A stretch of DNA of 64,000 nt. It comes from Mytilisepta virgata (Eukaryota > Mollusca > Bivalvia > Mytilida > Mytilidae). Each line of letters begins with the position of its first letter. Positions within the stretch are counted from its first letter, which is position 1. Position numbers and translations under genes: made by a program. The notes under the pieces are model-generated. The model saw only the letters and a list, made by a program, of their open reading frames with translations. It was not told the origin of the DNA and did not search any database. Positions 11,345 to 24,800 of this stretch are shown here, piece by piece. Where the stretch lies: positions 3,162,001 through 3,226,000 of the forward strand of contig JAPWFG010000015.1 of the NCBI GenBank assembly GCA_028015205.1. Direction: 5' to 3'.

Positions 11345-11625
11345 AGGGAGCAACCATTTGAATTTTATTGGGGGAGGGGAGAGCTAGGATCAAATTTGAA
11401 ATAAAAAGGCAGGACCCAGGTTTGGCAAAATAAAAAGACAGGATCACTTTATGTGTGAACAGAAATGCAGGACCTATGTCAAATCAGGAAATTTTGGGTT
11501 AAAATGAAAATAAAATTTATACCGCAATAGCGGCCGAAAAAAATAGGCAGGATCATACATTTGATCCTAGCCCTCCCACCACCATCACCCCCTCCCCCCC
11601 CATAAAAATTAAATGGTTGCTCCCT
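11345..11625. mobile_element. palindromic MITE-like element
   Basis: Left end AGGGAGCAACCATTT, then TTTTAT, a G-rich block and CTAGGATCAAAT. The right end is the inverse: ATTTGATCCTAG, a C-rich block, ATAAAAATT and AAATGGTTGCTCCCT. Inverted arms are about 45-60 bp with gaps. The interior repeats the motif AGGCAGGA(C/T)C. Related sequence occurs at 18730-18945 and 50905-51105, and a lone end lies near 38195. No clear target duplication. Confidence 0.65.
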
Positions 11626-12400
11626 TAGATATATACAGTTATAAAAATGAACATAACAATGAAAAACAATTTTAGAGTGTAACTTTAAGCAATGTGAACC
11701 CTTCTATCTCAACTCTTAACTAGTACTGATTGTTTCGGACACCGAAACAGATGTCCCCCAAACGCCCCCATTACCAAAGGGTCCCAAGCACTTTTCGATT
11801 CGGTCAGCCGTTTTATCGGAAAACAAAAGACTTCAACTTTTGAAAATTCTAAAATAGTATTGCACATCTATAAGTCTGCCAAGTTTCATACAAATCGACC
11901 GACCTTTTTCTGAGGAGATGCTCTGACGAAAGAATAATAATAATAACATGAATAAGAAGAAGAAACCAAGTACAAATAATATGTTCCACTCAAACTTTGT
12001 TTGGGGAACATAAAGATTGTTAGATTCTATTTTTTTCTATTAATAACAAGAAATGTTTACGATTTGTGAAAGTATTGCTTTATTTTGTTGTCATTGTAAC
12101 TGCATTCGCTTGACACTCATGGGTGTAAAGTCCAAACAAATATCTCAGTTAAAGATTAGATAATACACATATGTATACTTCAAATAAAAATCTCCATTAC
12201 AATGTTAACAAAGTTCAAGAAAAAGTTATCTGTTAACAGAATTAATAATTGAAACTTTGCGTTTTATGTGTTTATGCTCGAAAGGGCCTTTAATTAGGCA
12301 ATAGAATAATCTGAATTTGGATTTGAATCTATAGAGGCGTGTCCAAGATAGCGGACATATTTTGAATGCTTAGATATGCAAATAAATGGGGTATTCAGTT

Positions 12401-12427
12401 TTAGGGTTAGGATTAGGGTAAGGGTTA
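12401..12427 (+). repeat. short telomere-like tract (TTAGGG type)
   Basis: TTAGGGTTAGGATTAGGG followed by TAAGGGTTA, four to five degenerate TTAGGG units. Possibly a small interstitial telomeric site. Confidence 0.6.
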
Positions 12428-12796
12428 AAAATTACTAGAAAAAAAGCATTCCGTATTTGGTCTATAATTAATGAACGGTGAATTAGCGCATGATGCCGCT
12501 GTATTAATGTTACAAATGTCTTGGGGTGCAGTGGCTATTATTTTTTCTTTTTGGATAAACTTGATGGTTTTGGTCATTCTGTATTGAATCCTGAGCTTGT
12601 TTGATAGTACAAATTCACAATGGGTATCTTTGAGCGACGTCACCCCCCCCCCTCCCCCGATTCTATATCGTATTCACAATGGGGTATATATTGCCACCGT
12701 GTATGTGTTTTGAAAATATATGTATCTGAGTTGTGAATCTGATCTCTATGGAATGATTTTGAATGTAATTCGTGTGTAAATTTATTTCTAAATTAG

Positions 12797-13910
12797 CCTG
12801 AATTAAGGGGGGGGGGGGGGTTCTTCAAGGACAAACCTGGTTTTACCCCGCCGCATGATTTTAAATTAGCCAGAATTAAGGGTAGGGGATGGTTCTTCAA
12901 GCTGGTTTTACCCCGCCGCATGTTTCTAAATTAGCCTGAATTAAGGGGGAGGGGAGGGTTCTTCGAAGACAAACCTGGTTTTACTAGCCGCATGTTTCTA
13001 AATTAGCCTGAATCAAGGGAGAGGGGAGGGTTCTTCAAGGACAAACCTGGTTTTATCCCGCCGCATGATTATAATTTGGCCTGAATTAAGGGGGAGGGGA
13101 GGGTTCTTCAAGGACAAACCTGGTTTTACCCCGCCGCATGATTTTAAATTAGCCAGAATTAAGGGGGAGGGGAGGGTTCTTCAAGGACAAACCTGGTTTT
13201 ACCCCGCCGCATGTTTCTAAATTGGCCTGAATTAAGTGGGAGGGGAGGGTTCTTCGAAGACAAACCTGGTTTTACCAGCCGCATGTTTCTAAATTAGCCT
13301 GAATTAAGGGGGAGGGGAGGGTTCTTCAAGGACAAACCTGGTTTTATCCCGCCGCATGATTATAATTTGGCCTGAATTAAGGGGGAGGGGAGGGTTCTTC
13401 AAGGACAAACCTGGTTTTACCCCGCCGCATGTTTCTAAATTAGCCTGAATTAAGTGGGAGGGGGGTTCTTTAAGGACAAACCTGTTTTTACCAGGCCGCA
13501 TGTTTCTAAATTAGCCTGAATTAAGGGTGAGGGGAGGGTTCTTCAAGGACAAATCTGGTTTTACCCCGCCGCATGTTTCTAAATTAGCCTGAATTAAGGG
13601 GGAGGGTTCTTCAAGGACAAACCTGGTTTTACCCCGCCGCATGATTATAAATTAGCCTGAATTAAGGGGGGGGTTCTTCAAGGACAAATCTGGTTTTAAA
13701 CCGCCGCATGATTCTAAATTAGCCTGAATTAAGGGGGGGGGTCTTCAAGGACAAACCTGGTTTTACCCCTCCACATGATTCTAAATTAGCCTGAATTAAG
13801 GGGTAGGGTTCTTCAAGGAAAAACCTGGTTTTACCCCGCCGCATGATTCTAAATTAGCCTGAATTAAGGGGGAGGGTTCTTCAAGGACAAACCTGGTTTT
13901 ACCCCGCCGC
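12797..13910 (+). repeat. G-rich minisatellite, about 16 units of 60-73 bp
   Basis: Each unit reads (C/T)CTGAATTAAG, a G-rich run (often GGGGGAGGGGAGGG), TTCTTCAAGGACAAACCTGG, TTTTACCCCGCCGCATG and a TTCTAAATTAG link. Early units repeat every 72-73 bp; later ones are shorter because the G block shrinks. The + strand G runs could form G-quadruplexes. Open frames across it are a by-product of the repeat. Confidence 0.9.
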
Positions 13911-14278
13911 AAGAGACATGCACCTGTCCCACGTCAGGAAATTGAAGGGCAATGTTATGTCCCTATATGTTACATACCCTTTTTAGTTTTATGGTGTAAA
14001 GAATTATCTTGAGACCTACAAATTACTTTGATATCCAATGTATATAATTTAAAGTCAAACACCTGTGAATAAAAAGCACCCAAGGGACGAGAGATAAGTG
14101 GTCATTATGAGGAGGTGTCTTATATACAGGGACATTTTCACTATGCCCTGTATAGACATAGAGGTGCCTTTAGAGTAGAATGGACTGTACATGTATTTAG
14201 TATTTTCTTGGAACCAACGAATTTATGTATGGGATAATGAGAGTCAAGTTTAACTCTATATAATCTAGGTAAAGCCAA

Positions 14279-16911
14279 ATGCACCTGACCCGAAGGGTCA
14301 TGTGAGCTATTGCTATCACTTGGCGTCCGTCGTCCGTCCGTCGTCCGTCGTCCGTCCGTCCGTCCGTCCGTCGTCCGTTAACTTTTTCAAACGTTAACTC
14401 CTCCAACACCATAAGTCCAACTGCAACCAAACTTGGTACAGTTATTAATTGGTATGGGTGCTACAAATCTATCGTTTGGATTTTTGATTCGTATAAAAAC
14501 ATGGCCGTCATGGCTAAAAATAGAACATAGGGGTAAATCGCAGTTTTTTGCAAATAAGTCAGAAACGGTCACAGATATCAAAATTCTGGCATAGGGTAAA
14601 AGTGATCAGCACCTTAAGATCTACATGCCCTGAAATTTTGAAGAAGATCCAACGACCCATGTAGGAGTTATTGCCCTTTTTCTGCATTTTTCCCAAATTT
14701 TGCACTTATTAAGCTCAATATCTTGGATACTATAAAGGAAATTTGAAAAATTTAAATTTCATATTGTTAGGCACACAAAGATCTACAAAATTTGTAACAG
14801 GATCGAAGTTGTAGGTTCGTTCCTTTTAGGAGTTATTCCCCTTAGATCGTCAAAATTGACCATTTTTGCAGTCTTTATTCATTGTAATAAAATCGTTAAC
14901 TCCTCTTACACCATAAGTTTAATTGCAACCAAACTTAGTGTAGTTGTTCCTTGGCATGAGTGCTACTAAACTGTCGTTTGGATTTTTGATTTGTAAAAAA
15001 ACATGGCTGCCATGGCTAAAAATAGAACATAGGGGTAAATTGCAGTTTTTTGCAAATAACTCAAAAATGGTGACAGATATCAAAATTCTGATGGGAAGCT
15101 AAAGTGTTCAACACCTCAAGATCTACCTGCTTTGAAATTTTGAAGAAGATGTAACCACCCATGTAGGAGTTATTGCCCTTTTTCTTGATTTTTTTTTGAC
15201 ATTTTTGGCTTTTTTTAATGTTATTATTTCAAAAGTAAAAATCATTAGGTTATGGCAAATTCTGGCAGGTTGAAAGTGTTCAGCATGATAAGGCTACCTG
15301 TGTGCTTATTTTCGTGAAAATCTGTCAACTGATGTTAGAGTTATTGCCCTTTTTTGACATTTTTGGCTTTTTTTTATTTCAATAAGCACACAGGTAGCCT
15401 TATCATGCTGAACACTTTCAACCTGCCAGAATTTGCCATAACCTAATGATTTTTGAGATACTTGCGAAAAACTTGTTTGACCCATATGTTCTATCTTTGG
15501 CTGTTACTAAAAATAGAACATATGGGTCAAACAAGTTTTTCGCAAGTATCTCAAAAATCATTAGGTTATGGCAAATTCTGGCAGGTTGAAAGTGTTCAGC
15601 ATGATAAGGCTACCTGTGTGCTTATTTTCGTGAAAATCTGTCAACTGATGTTAGAGTTATTGCCCTTTTTTGACATTTTTGGCTTTTTTTTATGTTATTA
15701 TTTCAAAAATCTTCTCCTCTGAAACTACTGAATGGATTTGGATAAAACTTAGCATGATTGTTCCTTAGGGTATCCTGCACAAAGTTTATGCTTCGATTTT
15801 TGATACGTCGAAAAACATGGCCACTGTTACTAAAAATAGAACATAGGAGTCAAACAACAGTTTTTCGCAAATATCTCAAAAATCATTAGGTTACGGCAAA
15901 TTCTGGCAGGTTGAAAGTGTTCAGCATGATGAGAGCTACCTGTGTGCTTATTTTCGTGAAAATATGTCAACTGATGTTAGAGTTATTGCCCTTTTTGACA
16001 TTTTTGGCTTTTTTTATGTTATTATTTCAAAAATCTTCTTCTCTGAAACTACTATTCAAAATCAAATGAAACTTGGTAAGATTGTTCCTTAGGGTATCCT
16101 GCAAAAAGTGAATGCTTGGATTTTTGATTGGTCGAAACACATGTCCACCCTTACTAAAAATAGAACATAGGGGTCAAAATGCTGTTTTTTGCTATTTTTT
16201 CCTGAATTATAGAAATAAAATGAAGATGAAAGCTACTTTCAAGGCAAACATGGTATCCCGAGTTGAATGGTGATGATGAAAGTTTGTTTTGGACGGCCAT
16301 TTTCCCGCCATTTTTTACACTTGCTCGGATTTCAACAATATTTGGTTTTTAAAGTAAACATGGTATCCTTAGTGAATGGTGATGATGAGAATGTTGTATA
16401 ACAATGATTAAACTTCATAATATGTGAGCTTTTAATATGCTATCACTTGGTGTCTGTCATCATAGTTGTTAACAAATTTTCAAACATCTTCTCCTCTGAA
16501 ACTACTGGGGGGATTTGGATGAAACTTAGCATGATTGTTCCTGCAATATTTCCTTTTCAAGTACAATAAAAAGCCTTAACCCACAATTTTTATATAACTT
16601 CTTTCAAACATTTTAAAAATGAAGACAACATATAGACCAAAAGATTTATACTTGTATTTGAAGATGAATTAAAGCTTGTATTTTGTATTGTGAGTCATCA
16701 GATTGACCATGACTGTATCTTAATCAAGCATAGGGAGAACTCATGCCCATTTCTTTCCAGAGGTTCTTGAAAGGCTTTTAAAGGTATTTTCAGAATTTTA
16801 CGTGACCTTTAATACTCAGTTTAATTTACAACAAACATTAATGTATTAATTTAGTTTATAGTGCATTGTTTGCCAGGTGAGCGATTCAGGCTCTTGAGAG
16901 CCTCTTGTTAA
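14279..16911 (+). repeat. hairpin-ended interspersed repeat element, + orientation copy
   Basis: Starts with a fold-back (CACCTGACCCGAAGGGTCATGTG), then AGCTATTGC and a GTCCGTCC run. It ends with CCAGGTGAGCGATTCAGG and the hairpin AGGCTCT-TG-AGAGCCT followed by CTTGTTAA. The interior is built from diverged modules that repeat phrases such as AAAATAGAACATA(G/T)GGGT, GTTATTGCCC and CTCTGAAACTACT. A second, shorter copy lies at 23661-25020 in reverse. About 270 bp near 14390-14660 is almost identical to 24660-24930. No protein gene is supported in it. The element type is not certain; see findings. Confidence 0.75.
15381..15626. repeat. perfect 114-bp inverted repeat with 18-bp spacer
   Basis: 15381-15494 is the exact reverse complement of 15513-15626 by base-by-base reading, with 15495-15512 as loop. 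The arms are copies of the module phrase of the surrounding element, so one module was duplicated in inverted orientation. A transcript would form a 114-bp perfect stem. Confidence 0.95.
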
Positions 16912-16919
16912 AAGTATCT

Positions 16920-17540
16920 TTTAATTTTTTTGTGCCGTTGTAAACGGTATATCATGTTTTATAATCCCAAGGAAACAACTAATTGATTTTTAATGGGAAA
17001 CGATTATTGTATTCAGCGCTTTTTGCACCAAATATTTTTGAGATGTTGAATATTACCAAGAATAAAACAGTACTATAAAAGAAAAAAAACACCAATTATG
17101 GGTGATGTAGAAGAATGATTTTTCGGATCCGTCCTCTACACAACAAAGGCAATGCTTACGACATGTGAAAATCAATGAAAAAATCCCCTGTTGTATAAAA
17201 CTGTACTGCACATATTTAGACATAATTTGTCAAAGTATATCAAACTGGTGACACGAAATGTTTGTTGACACTATAATAATCTGGAAAGATGAGCAGACAA
17301 CCTGGTATGTTTGTAACATAAAAGAGGCTTGGGTTGGGTCTGGAATTCTGTATTATTTATCCAGTTCTGTAATTTAATAATGTGAATGAATAATTTTAGG
17401 CCAGAAATTCAAAACTGAAATGATAAAACCTATTTTTTGGACATCTTTGTGTATTTTCAAGTTAAAAGGTTGTTTATAGTATCAATGTATTACACATTCT
17501 TTATTCTTTATTGTTGTAATTGTCTCTAATTAATCAGTAT
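16920..17540. other. intergenic, nothing recognised
   Basis: AT-rich spacer between the hairpin-ended repeat and the palindromic MITE. No frames with coding character. Confidence 0.45.
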
Positions 17541-17547
17541 TTATAGA

Positions 17548-17687
17548 ATAACTAATTCAAGAATTTGAATATCGCAAAATATTCAACGAGTGACCGAAAA
17601 ACACCTTAATTCACGAATGAGGGAATTATTAGTGTTTTCCGGTCACGTGTGGAATATTTTCGATATTCAAATTCTTGAATTAGTTAT
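17548..17687. mobile_element. palindromic MITE, arms of about 60 bp
   Basis: ATAACTAATTCAAGAATTTG at the left is the reverse complement of the right end, and pairing continues through GAATATCG, AATATTC and GTGACCG(G/A)AAAACAC with a few mismatches. Total 140 bp. No coding capacity. Confidence 0.8.
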
Positions 17688-18729
17688 ACTGTTTATTACA
17701 TTGATTAAATAGACAAACAAATGCTTCAAAAATGTCATATTTTCCTTAGATCCCTTCCTGAATCTTCCGACGTCACAAAGGTCATTTGTTAGTAACGCCC
17801 TTGACGACATTAAATAAAAACCGATCTTTCACTAAGTGAAAATGTCGAAATTATTTTCACTGGAAATTACGATAAATCACCGTCATCAATGTAATAATTA
17901 AATTTTCATTACGGATTTCTAAATTATTCTTAATATCACTATTCCTTTTTTATGAATCTCTTAGGATCACCACCCCCCCCCCCCCCCCCAAACAAGAAAA
18001 AAAACCAAACAAAAACAAAAACAATCAAACAAAAAATATTAAATAAAATAAAAATAACAATAAAGTAGAATGAAATAAAATATACAAAATAAATAAGGTA
18101 AATATTACTCTCATGACAAACAAAAAATACCTGGTAGTTTGAAATATTGTGCTAATCATGTTTTCACTTGAAATCACAAAGCAGAAATCGAAAATGATTA
18201 ATTATTTATGTTTTAATTAAACGATAGATAATATTTATTAGTAATCAAACAAGACTGCTAACAAATACACTGAATAATTACTATACTGAAAAACATAATA
18301 ATGGCAGGTTCCTTTTAAACAGTGGAAATCATGAATTCATTACGAGAAAAACACAAAGGACATAATATCTGATACCAACAGGAATGTTTTTCACAGTATT
18401 CATGAAACAGGTTTTATTTTCCTACAAAGTTGGTGATAATTTTTTTTTTTTTTTTTTTTTTTTTTGCAATTCTGCTATAATTTTATTCCAGGCCATATTT
18501 TCTCTTGGAATTTTTTCAAATATATTTATTTTATTTTATTCACCAAATGATAGCCTGGGCGTTTCCAATACCTTCCTTGCGCTCCAAAATAATTCAGAAG
18601 TAGTGAGAAAGTCAACGTTTACTCAGTCTATGTCTTCAGAAATTGCACCTGTGTAATTGGAACCATATTAGAAAAAATATTTTGGATCCACAAACATTTT
18701 CAGACCTTAACGTTTGACTTTTATTTCAA

Positions 18730-18945
18730 AATTTTGCTAGGATCAAATTTGAAATAAAAAGGCAGGACCATGATTTTGGGGCAAAATAGACAGGATCACT
18801 TTAGGTGAGGAAAAAAATGCAGGACCTGTGTCAATCAGAAATGTTTTGGTTAAAAAAAAAAATAAAAATTTAGGCCACAATAACCTAAAAAAATCCAGGA
18901 CCAAAATTTGGACGAAAAATTAGGCAGGGTCAAGCACCTGTATCA
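18730..18945 (+). repeat. diverged copy of the 11345-11625 family
   Basis: Shares CTAGGATCAAATTTG, AAATAAAAAGGCAGGACC, AGACAGGATCACTTTA and TGCAGGACCT with 11380-11500. The right terminal repeat is weak or missing (GGCAGGGTCAAG). Confidence 0.65.
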
Positions 18946-18954
18946 GATAGTATA

Positions 18955-19345
18955 TGGAATAGAGAATGGATTCGGGGAATGTATCAAAGAGACAACAACC
19001 CGACCAAAGAGCAAAAAACAGCCCAAGGCTATCAATGGGTCTTCAAAGCAGTGAGAAAATCCAGCACCCGGAGGCGGGCTTCAGCTGGCCCCTAAACAAT
19101 AATGCATACTAGTTCAGCGAAATGGACGGCACACTAAACTCCGAAACATACAAATGAACAAAATTAAAAAAACACACAAGACTAACAAAGGCTAGAGGTT
19201 CCCCGACTTGGGACAGACCCAAACATCCGGCTGGGTTAAACATGTTTTGTTTGATCTCAACCCTTCCCCTATACTCCTATCCAATGTGGAATAAACTAAC
19301 ACACATCGATACACACGGTAAAACTCAGTTCAAAAGATGTCAAGA
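18955..19345 (+). repeat. dispersed repeat, copy 1 (GACAACAACCCGACCAAAG family)
   Basis: Contains GAGACAACAACCCGACCAAA, CAATGGGTCTTCAA, CAGCTGGCCC, ACACACAAGACTAACAAAGG and ATGTGGAATAAAC. Related copies are at 22600-22935 and 40565-40800. No coding frame is conserved between copies. Confidence 0.75.
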
Positions 19346-19349
19346 GTCC

Positions 19350-21685
19350 GATGTTAAAAAAGGTAACAGAAGAAACTAAGCAAAATGATAATGATATTAC
19401 GCAGATATGTATCAAATTTATATTTCATTATTGATTATTGTCCACGAAATGATTAGGATTTTTTGTTTGTTTTGCAGATAACAAACTCCCAGTATCAAGC
19501 TATTTTGGCTTAGATGAGGGTACAGCATTAGGTTATTATTTGGTGGATGCGAGGAAACAAGGAATTGGATTTTAAATCCTCGACTTTTTTTTGCAAAAAC
19601 CACCTGCCTGGATTCGTATGTTTGTTCAAAATACACTATTATACTAAGCTAATGTAAAGATTACATGATATATTCAATCCTGTGACAGTTGACTGTAAAT
19701 ATAAAAGTTTATGATGAAAAGGGGGGGGGGGGAGGGTATTTTTATTCAGTTCAATACGTTATTACGCTCCATTGTATCTTTCGAAAATAGTTTAAATTTC
19801 TGCATGTCATAGTTTACGTTCATGAATCTTGCATTAGGGTAAAATTTCCAAACATTCATGAAAATCAAAAAAATCATGATAAACATACTTAGGCAACCAT
19901 GTGAATTTTATGACGGGGTGACAATGAAGAATTTTTAAAAGATCCAAAATTTGGAGAAAAGAAGACAGATTTAATTTATTATCACCAGGGATCAAATACT
20001 CGTACAATCCGGGAGTCCAGGATCCATGATAACTTCATTGCCATCCCACCCTCTTATCCACTAGATTTCGAATGGATGCTTGCTTAAAGAGGCCAGTTAT
20101 AATACCTCGGAGATTTACTTATTATTTAGTCACAGAATTCCATAAAATTTGTTTTCAATGTAGATCATATTGTACCTGTGGCTATGGAATAAATACACAA
20201 ATACAGACAAATTGCCGACTGGTCATGGATTCTGTCGAATAATATGAATATTGGTTTATATCACGATATTTTCGATCTTTTTTTTTGCGTGATGTCTGAA
20301 AGTTCATGGTACACATTTTAATAATAGAAACCCAAGTGTGTTTTGTGCGTTCGTAAATCGCACGTTTTGGAACAGTCGCAATGTAAAACACGAAGATTTA
20401 CGAAAGTGCTGACTGGAATATCAAGAGCGCATCATATTTGTTATTTAAGCTCAAATTTTTATGAATCAAAAGAACGGATGTTTTTCTTAAACGTAGATTA
20501 ACCTTTATACATTGTTGTCCCTTGTCCATTCCACAACTATCTTTGAGATCGCGGAAGAAAATGTTTAATTATTAAGTTGCATCAAAGGCGAATTTTAAAA
20601 GAATTCGTTAAGACATATTACTTGGACATATTTAATGTCTGAGTAATATATTTATAACAAATTATGGATCAAACTTTATTTCTTTTATTGGTCTCAGAAA
20701 TTATAAATCTACTGTGAAATTTCTTTATCGATAAGCATTTGAATCATTTGATCCAAAATTTAATATATTTAGATAAAAAGACGTGTTAAAATGATTAATC
20801 CATACTCTTGGTGGCATCTTTTCACTCGGTTTTCATAGCAAAATTTTAATAATTTTGGTAAATTCATTTTTTGATGTTACCTGTAGCGTAAGTGACTTCT
20901 TTCTACTTTATGCACTAAATTGATGCTCAGCAGGGAAGCATATACTAGTTGCTCACATTCAAACAGTATGAAAGAATCGCATATGCGGCAGGGCCAAATA
21001 CAAATATATGTGCGTTTAGTGTTTCCACCGACCGTTATATTTTGTGCCTACCCTAAAATTCTCATAGGTATTTTTGTACAAACACCGTAAAGAACCAAAA
21101 TATCCTCCCCATTGGTCAAGGAAAAAAAATATTTGGAAATAAAAAAGAACACTTATATTGTACACTAATTGTTAAAAGCATGACACCTCAAACAAACAAA
21201 TTTGCTTATTTGGCCTAAATTCTCTGCTGAAATATTATTTGATTTGCCAGCGCTACTGTGTTTTGTAGATTTTTTGCTTTTGTTCAAAATTATCGTATTT
21301 TCAAATCCGGTATTTTAGTCAAGTTTGTTTTCGGAATTAAAATAATATCTAAAACACCAATACAACATATAATAGTTTAGATTTTTATAATAAGAAAAAA
21401 ACATATGCAAAAGAAAAAGTCTGTATGAAAGTTAGAATCAATACTTATTACTGTTAACAAACATGCAAACATTTTAATATGTATAAACAGTTTTGAAGTT
21501 ATACTCATTAATATCTATTTAAACTTATACACTGACGTAAAACATATACTGACACATGAAGAGTTGTCGTTCTTTACACATATTTTGTCGCATATCTGAC
21601 GAAATAAAATATCGTAGTTACTTGTAATTATCGCTATATTACATTCAAACTTTGAGCGCCGAATTTAATTTAACACATTGAATCA
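19350..21685. other. intergenic, nothing recognised
   Basis: AT-rich sequence with a short G homopolymer near 19720. The small open frames at 19418-19636 and 20182-20391 show no domain or splice support. Part of this is probably 3' flank of the gene ending at 21691. Confidence 0.4.
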
Positions 21686-21690
21686 CATTT

Positions 21691-21848
21691 TCAGTGAGTG
21701 GGTGACCGACTGGCAGTTCCGAAAGGCGATGGTTCCATTCGTAACCATGGTGTATTTCTTCTGTATCCGAATTTTCCGTTGTATCCGGTAACTGGTTTGA
21801 TACCTTGCATGAATTGCGCATGTCCATCTGTTTGTTCAGCCGAGTGTC
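21691..21848 (-). CDS. exon 3 (terminal coding exon) of the uncharacterised gene
   Basis: Acceptor TTAATTTTCCAG precedes the exon. It completes a Gly codon and gives 51 further residues beginning HSAEQTDGHAQFMQG and ending TASRSPTH, then TGA at 21693-21691. Another frame is longer open on this strand but starts inside the exon and lacks splice logic. Confidence 0.65.
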
Positions 21849-24800
21849 CTGGAAAATTAAGCATAGAACTGATTAAAATAATTGAGCTTACGTTTTGAAA
21901 TATAGTTGAAGACGTTTATCCTGTCAAAACTACCTTCTGAGATACTGTGGGACAATAATATTCTCGCTCTGGGTTTCAAAGAGTCAACACCTTTTTATTT
22001 TTTACATGCTCGTGATCAAGACCTTATTGGTCGAAACGTTGGGTATTTTTAACTTTTATTTTGTTGTTGTTTTTTTTAATATTTTATATTTGGTTTTGTT
22101 CGACTAGTGTATTTCATACATTTTAGTCGTTTTACGCCCCTTTTGACAGCTCAGGATTTCCATTTATTTTTCTTGTTAACAATAACACAATGGTCGTTTT
22201 AACACTGTGAATTTTATATTCAGAAATATACATATACAACAATGTATAATGATCTTCTGTTATGTATATTCATGGTCTCAGTGGTCACTTTTTTGGTTAT
22301 AAAATATTCTTTTTCTTCTATAAATTACCAACGACCGATTATGTACAGAGCACACAAGAAAAATCAGACTGGTTTTGAAGTGCTGAAGGTGAGAAACTTT
22401 CAAGAGGACTCTAGGATAATATAGAGTTTCCATTCTCTATTCTATTATACCAAGATGAATATGAGGACTGGATAGTGGATATAGGCCTCTCACGAATACT
22501 TTTGATTTCTATTAAACTCTATGACGAAATAGCATTAAACCCTTTATTTCTGGCATTTTCGTTTAATAGAAAGAGCGACAGTATCCGACCAGAAGCTACG
22601 AGAGTTTTAGTTAGTTTTAGAATAGAGAATGGAAACGTGGAATGTGCCAAAAAGATAACCCGACCAAAGAGCAGAAAACAGCTCCAGGCTACCAATGGGT
22701 CTTCTACGCAGCGAGAAAATCCCGTAACATACAAATGAACCAAAATAAAATAAAACACACAAGACTAACAAAGGCTAGAGGTTCCTGACTTGGGACAGGC
22801 GCAAAAATGCGACGGGGTTAAACATGTTTTGTGAGATCTCAATTCCCCCTATACCTCTAGCCAATGTGGAATAAACAAACACAGAGCGATACACATAGTA
22901 AAACTCATTTCAAAAGATGTCTGAGCCCGATGTTTGAATTAATAAAGAGCACATATTCTGACCCTGCTATCTAAATTATCTACCATCCCTTCAATTTTTG
23001 CAGTTATAGCAAGCGGTAACCTTGAACTTTGGTAATAATACTGTATTGGTTTTTATAGTATGATTTATACACCAGTGTGTCGGAATGGATTGGGGGGGGG
23101 GGGGGGGGGGTGGTCACATGAAATCGGTCTAACTCCACCACTATTCAGTGTTTGTACCAAGTCCGTTTGTTGTGTTTATGTTTATGTTTTGTGCTCTTTT
23201 ATATTACTTTTTGTCAGGGGTTTTGTCTTTTGGGTGGCGTTGATTGGTTGGTATTTCGTTGTTGACCTTTTAATTCCTTACGTTACTCAAATTATTAAAG
23301 GATAATTTTAAATAAATGTTACGACGATTTAAATGAATTTACTATAAAATTCAATTTTGACCAATAGAGAACAAGTATTACATTTACTTCAGTGCTCAAA
23401 ATGGCCACACCTCGCCATTACGTATTTAAGACAAAATCGCAGTTTCGGAATGACAAAGCATAACTGAATCAGTATTTTGTATGATTAGGCAAAGTAACTT
23501 GCGAAGCTTGTGGGAATGACATTTTTTTGTTGGGCTTTGTCTGTTTCGGATTTTATAACTTCATTTTATAATCTAAATTTATCACGATCCGAATTGTGAT
23601 TTATAAATCAGTGAAGACGTTCATTATTATTATTTTAATAAGACGGTAGCGTTCAATCTAATTAACAAGAGGCTCTCAAGAGCCTGAATCGCTCACCTGG
23701 CAAACAATGCACTATAAACTAAATCTCATCATCACCATTCACTAAGGATACCATGTTTACTTTAAAAACGAAATATTGTTGAAATCCGAGCAAGTGTAAA
23801 AAATGGCGGGAAAGTGGCAGCCATTTTAAAAATGGCCGTCCAAAACAAACTTTCATCATCACCATTCAACTTGGGATACCATGTTTACCTTGAAAGTAGC
23901 TTTCGTCTTCATTTTCTTTCTATAATTCAGGAAAAAATAAGCAAAAACAGCATTTTGACCCCTATGTTCTATTTTTAGTAAGGGCGGACATGTTTTTCGA
24001 CTAATCAAAAATCCAAGCATTAACTTTTTGCAGGATACCCTAAGGAACAATCTTACCAAGTTTCATTTGATTTCGAATAGTAGTTTCAGACAGGAAGATT
24101 TTTGAAATAATAACATAAAAAAAAGCCAAAAAATGTCAAAAAAGGGCAATAACTCTAACATCAGTTGACAGATTTTCACGCAAATCAGCACACAGGTAGC
24201 TCTCATCATGCTGAACACTTTCAACTTGCCAGAATTTGCCGTAACCTAATGATTTTTGAGATATTTCCGAAGAACTGTTGTTTGACCCCTATGTTCTATT
24301 TTTAGTAACAGTGGCCATGTTTTTCGACGGATCAAAAATCGAAGCATAAACTTTTTGCAGGATACCCTAAGGAACAATCTTACCAAGTTTCATTTGATTT
24401 TGAATAGCAGTTTCAGAGAAGAAGATTTTTGAAATAATAACATAAAAAAAACTGTTGTTTGACCCCTATGTTCTATTTTTAGCAACAGTGGCCATGTTTT
24501 TCGACGGATCAAAAATCGAAGCATAAACTTTGTGCAGGATACCCTAAGGAACAATCATGCTAAGTTTTATCCAAATCCATTCAGTAGTTTCAGAGGAGAA
24601 GATTTTTTAAATAATAACATTAAAAAAAGCCAAAAATGTCAAAAAAAGGGCAATAACTCCTACATGGGTCGTTGGATCTTCTTCAAAATTTCAGGGCAGG
24701 TAGATCTTGAGGTGCTGAACACTTTTACCCCATGCCAGAATTTTGATATCTGTGACCGTTTCTGACTTATTTGCAAAAAACTGCGATTTACCCCTATGTT

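Noticed and set aside
14387..14581. 64-residue ORF conserved at 24743-24937
   Set aside because: It lies in copies of an interspersed repeat; the similarity comes from recent duplication, not from protein selection.
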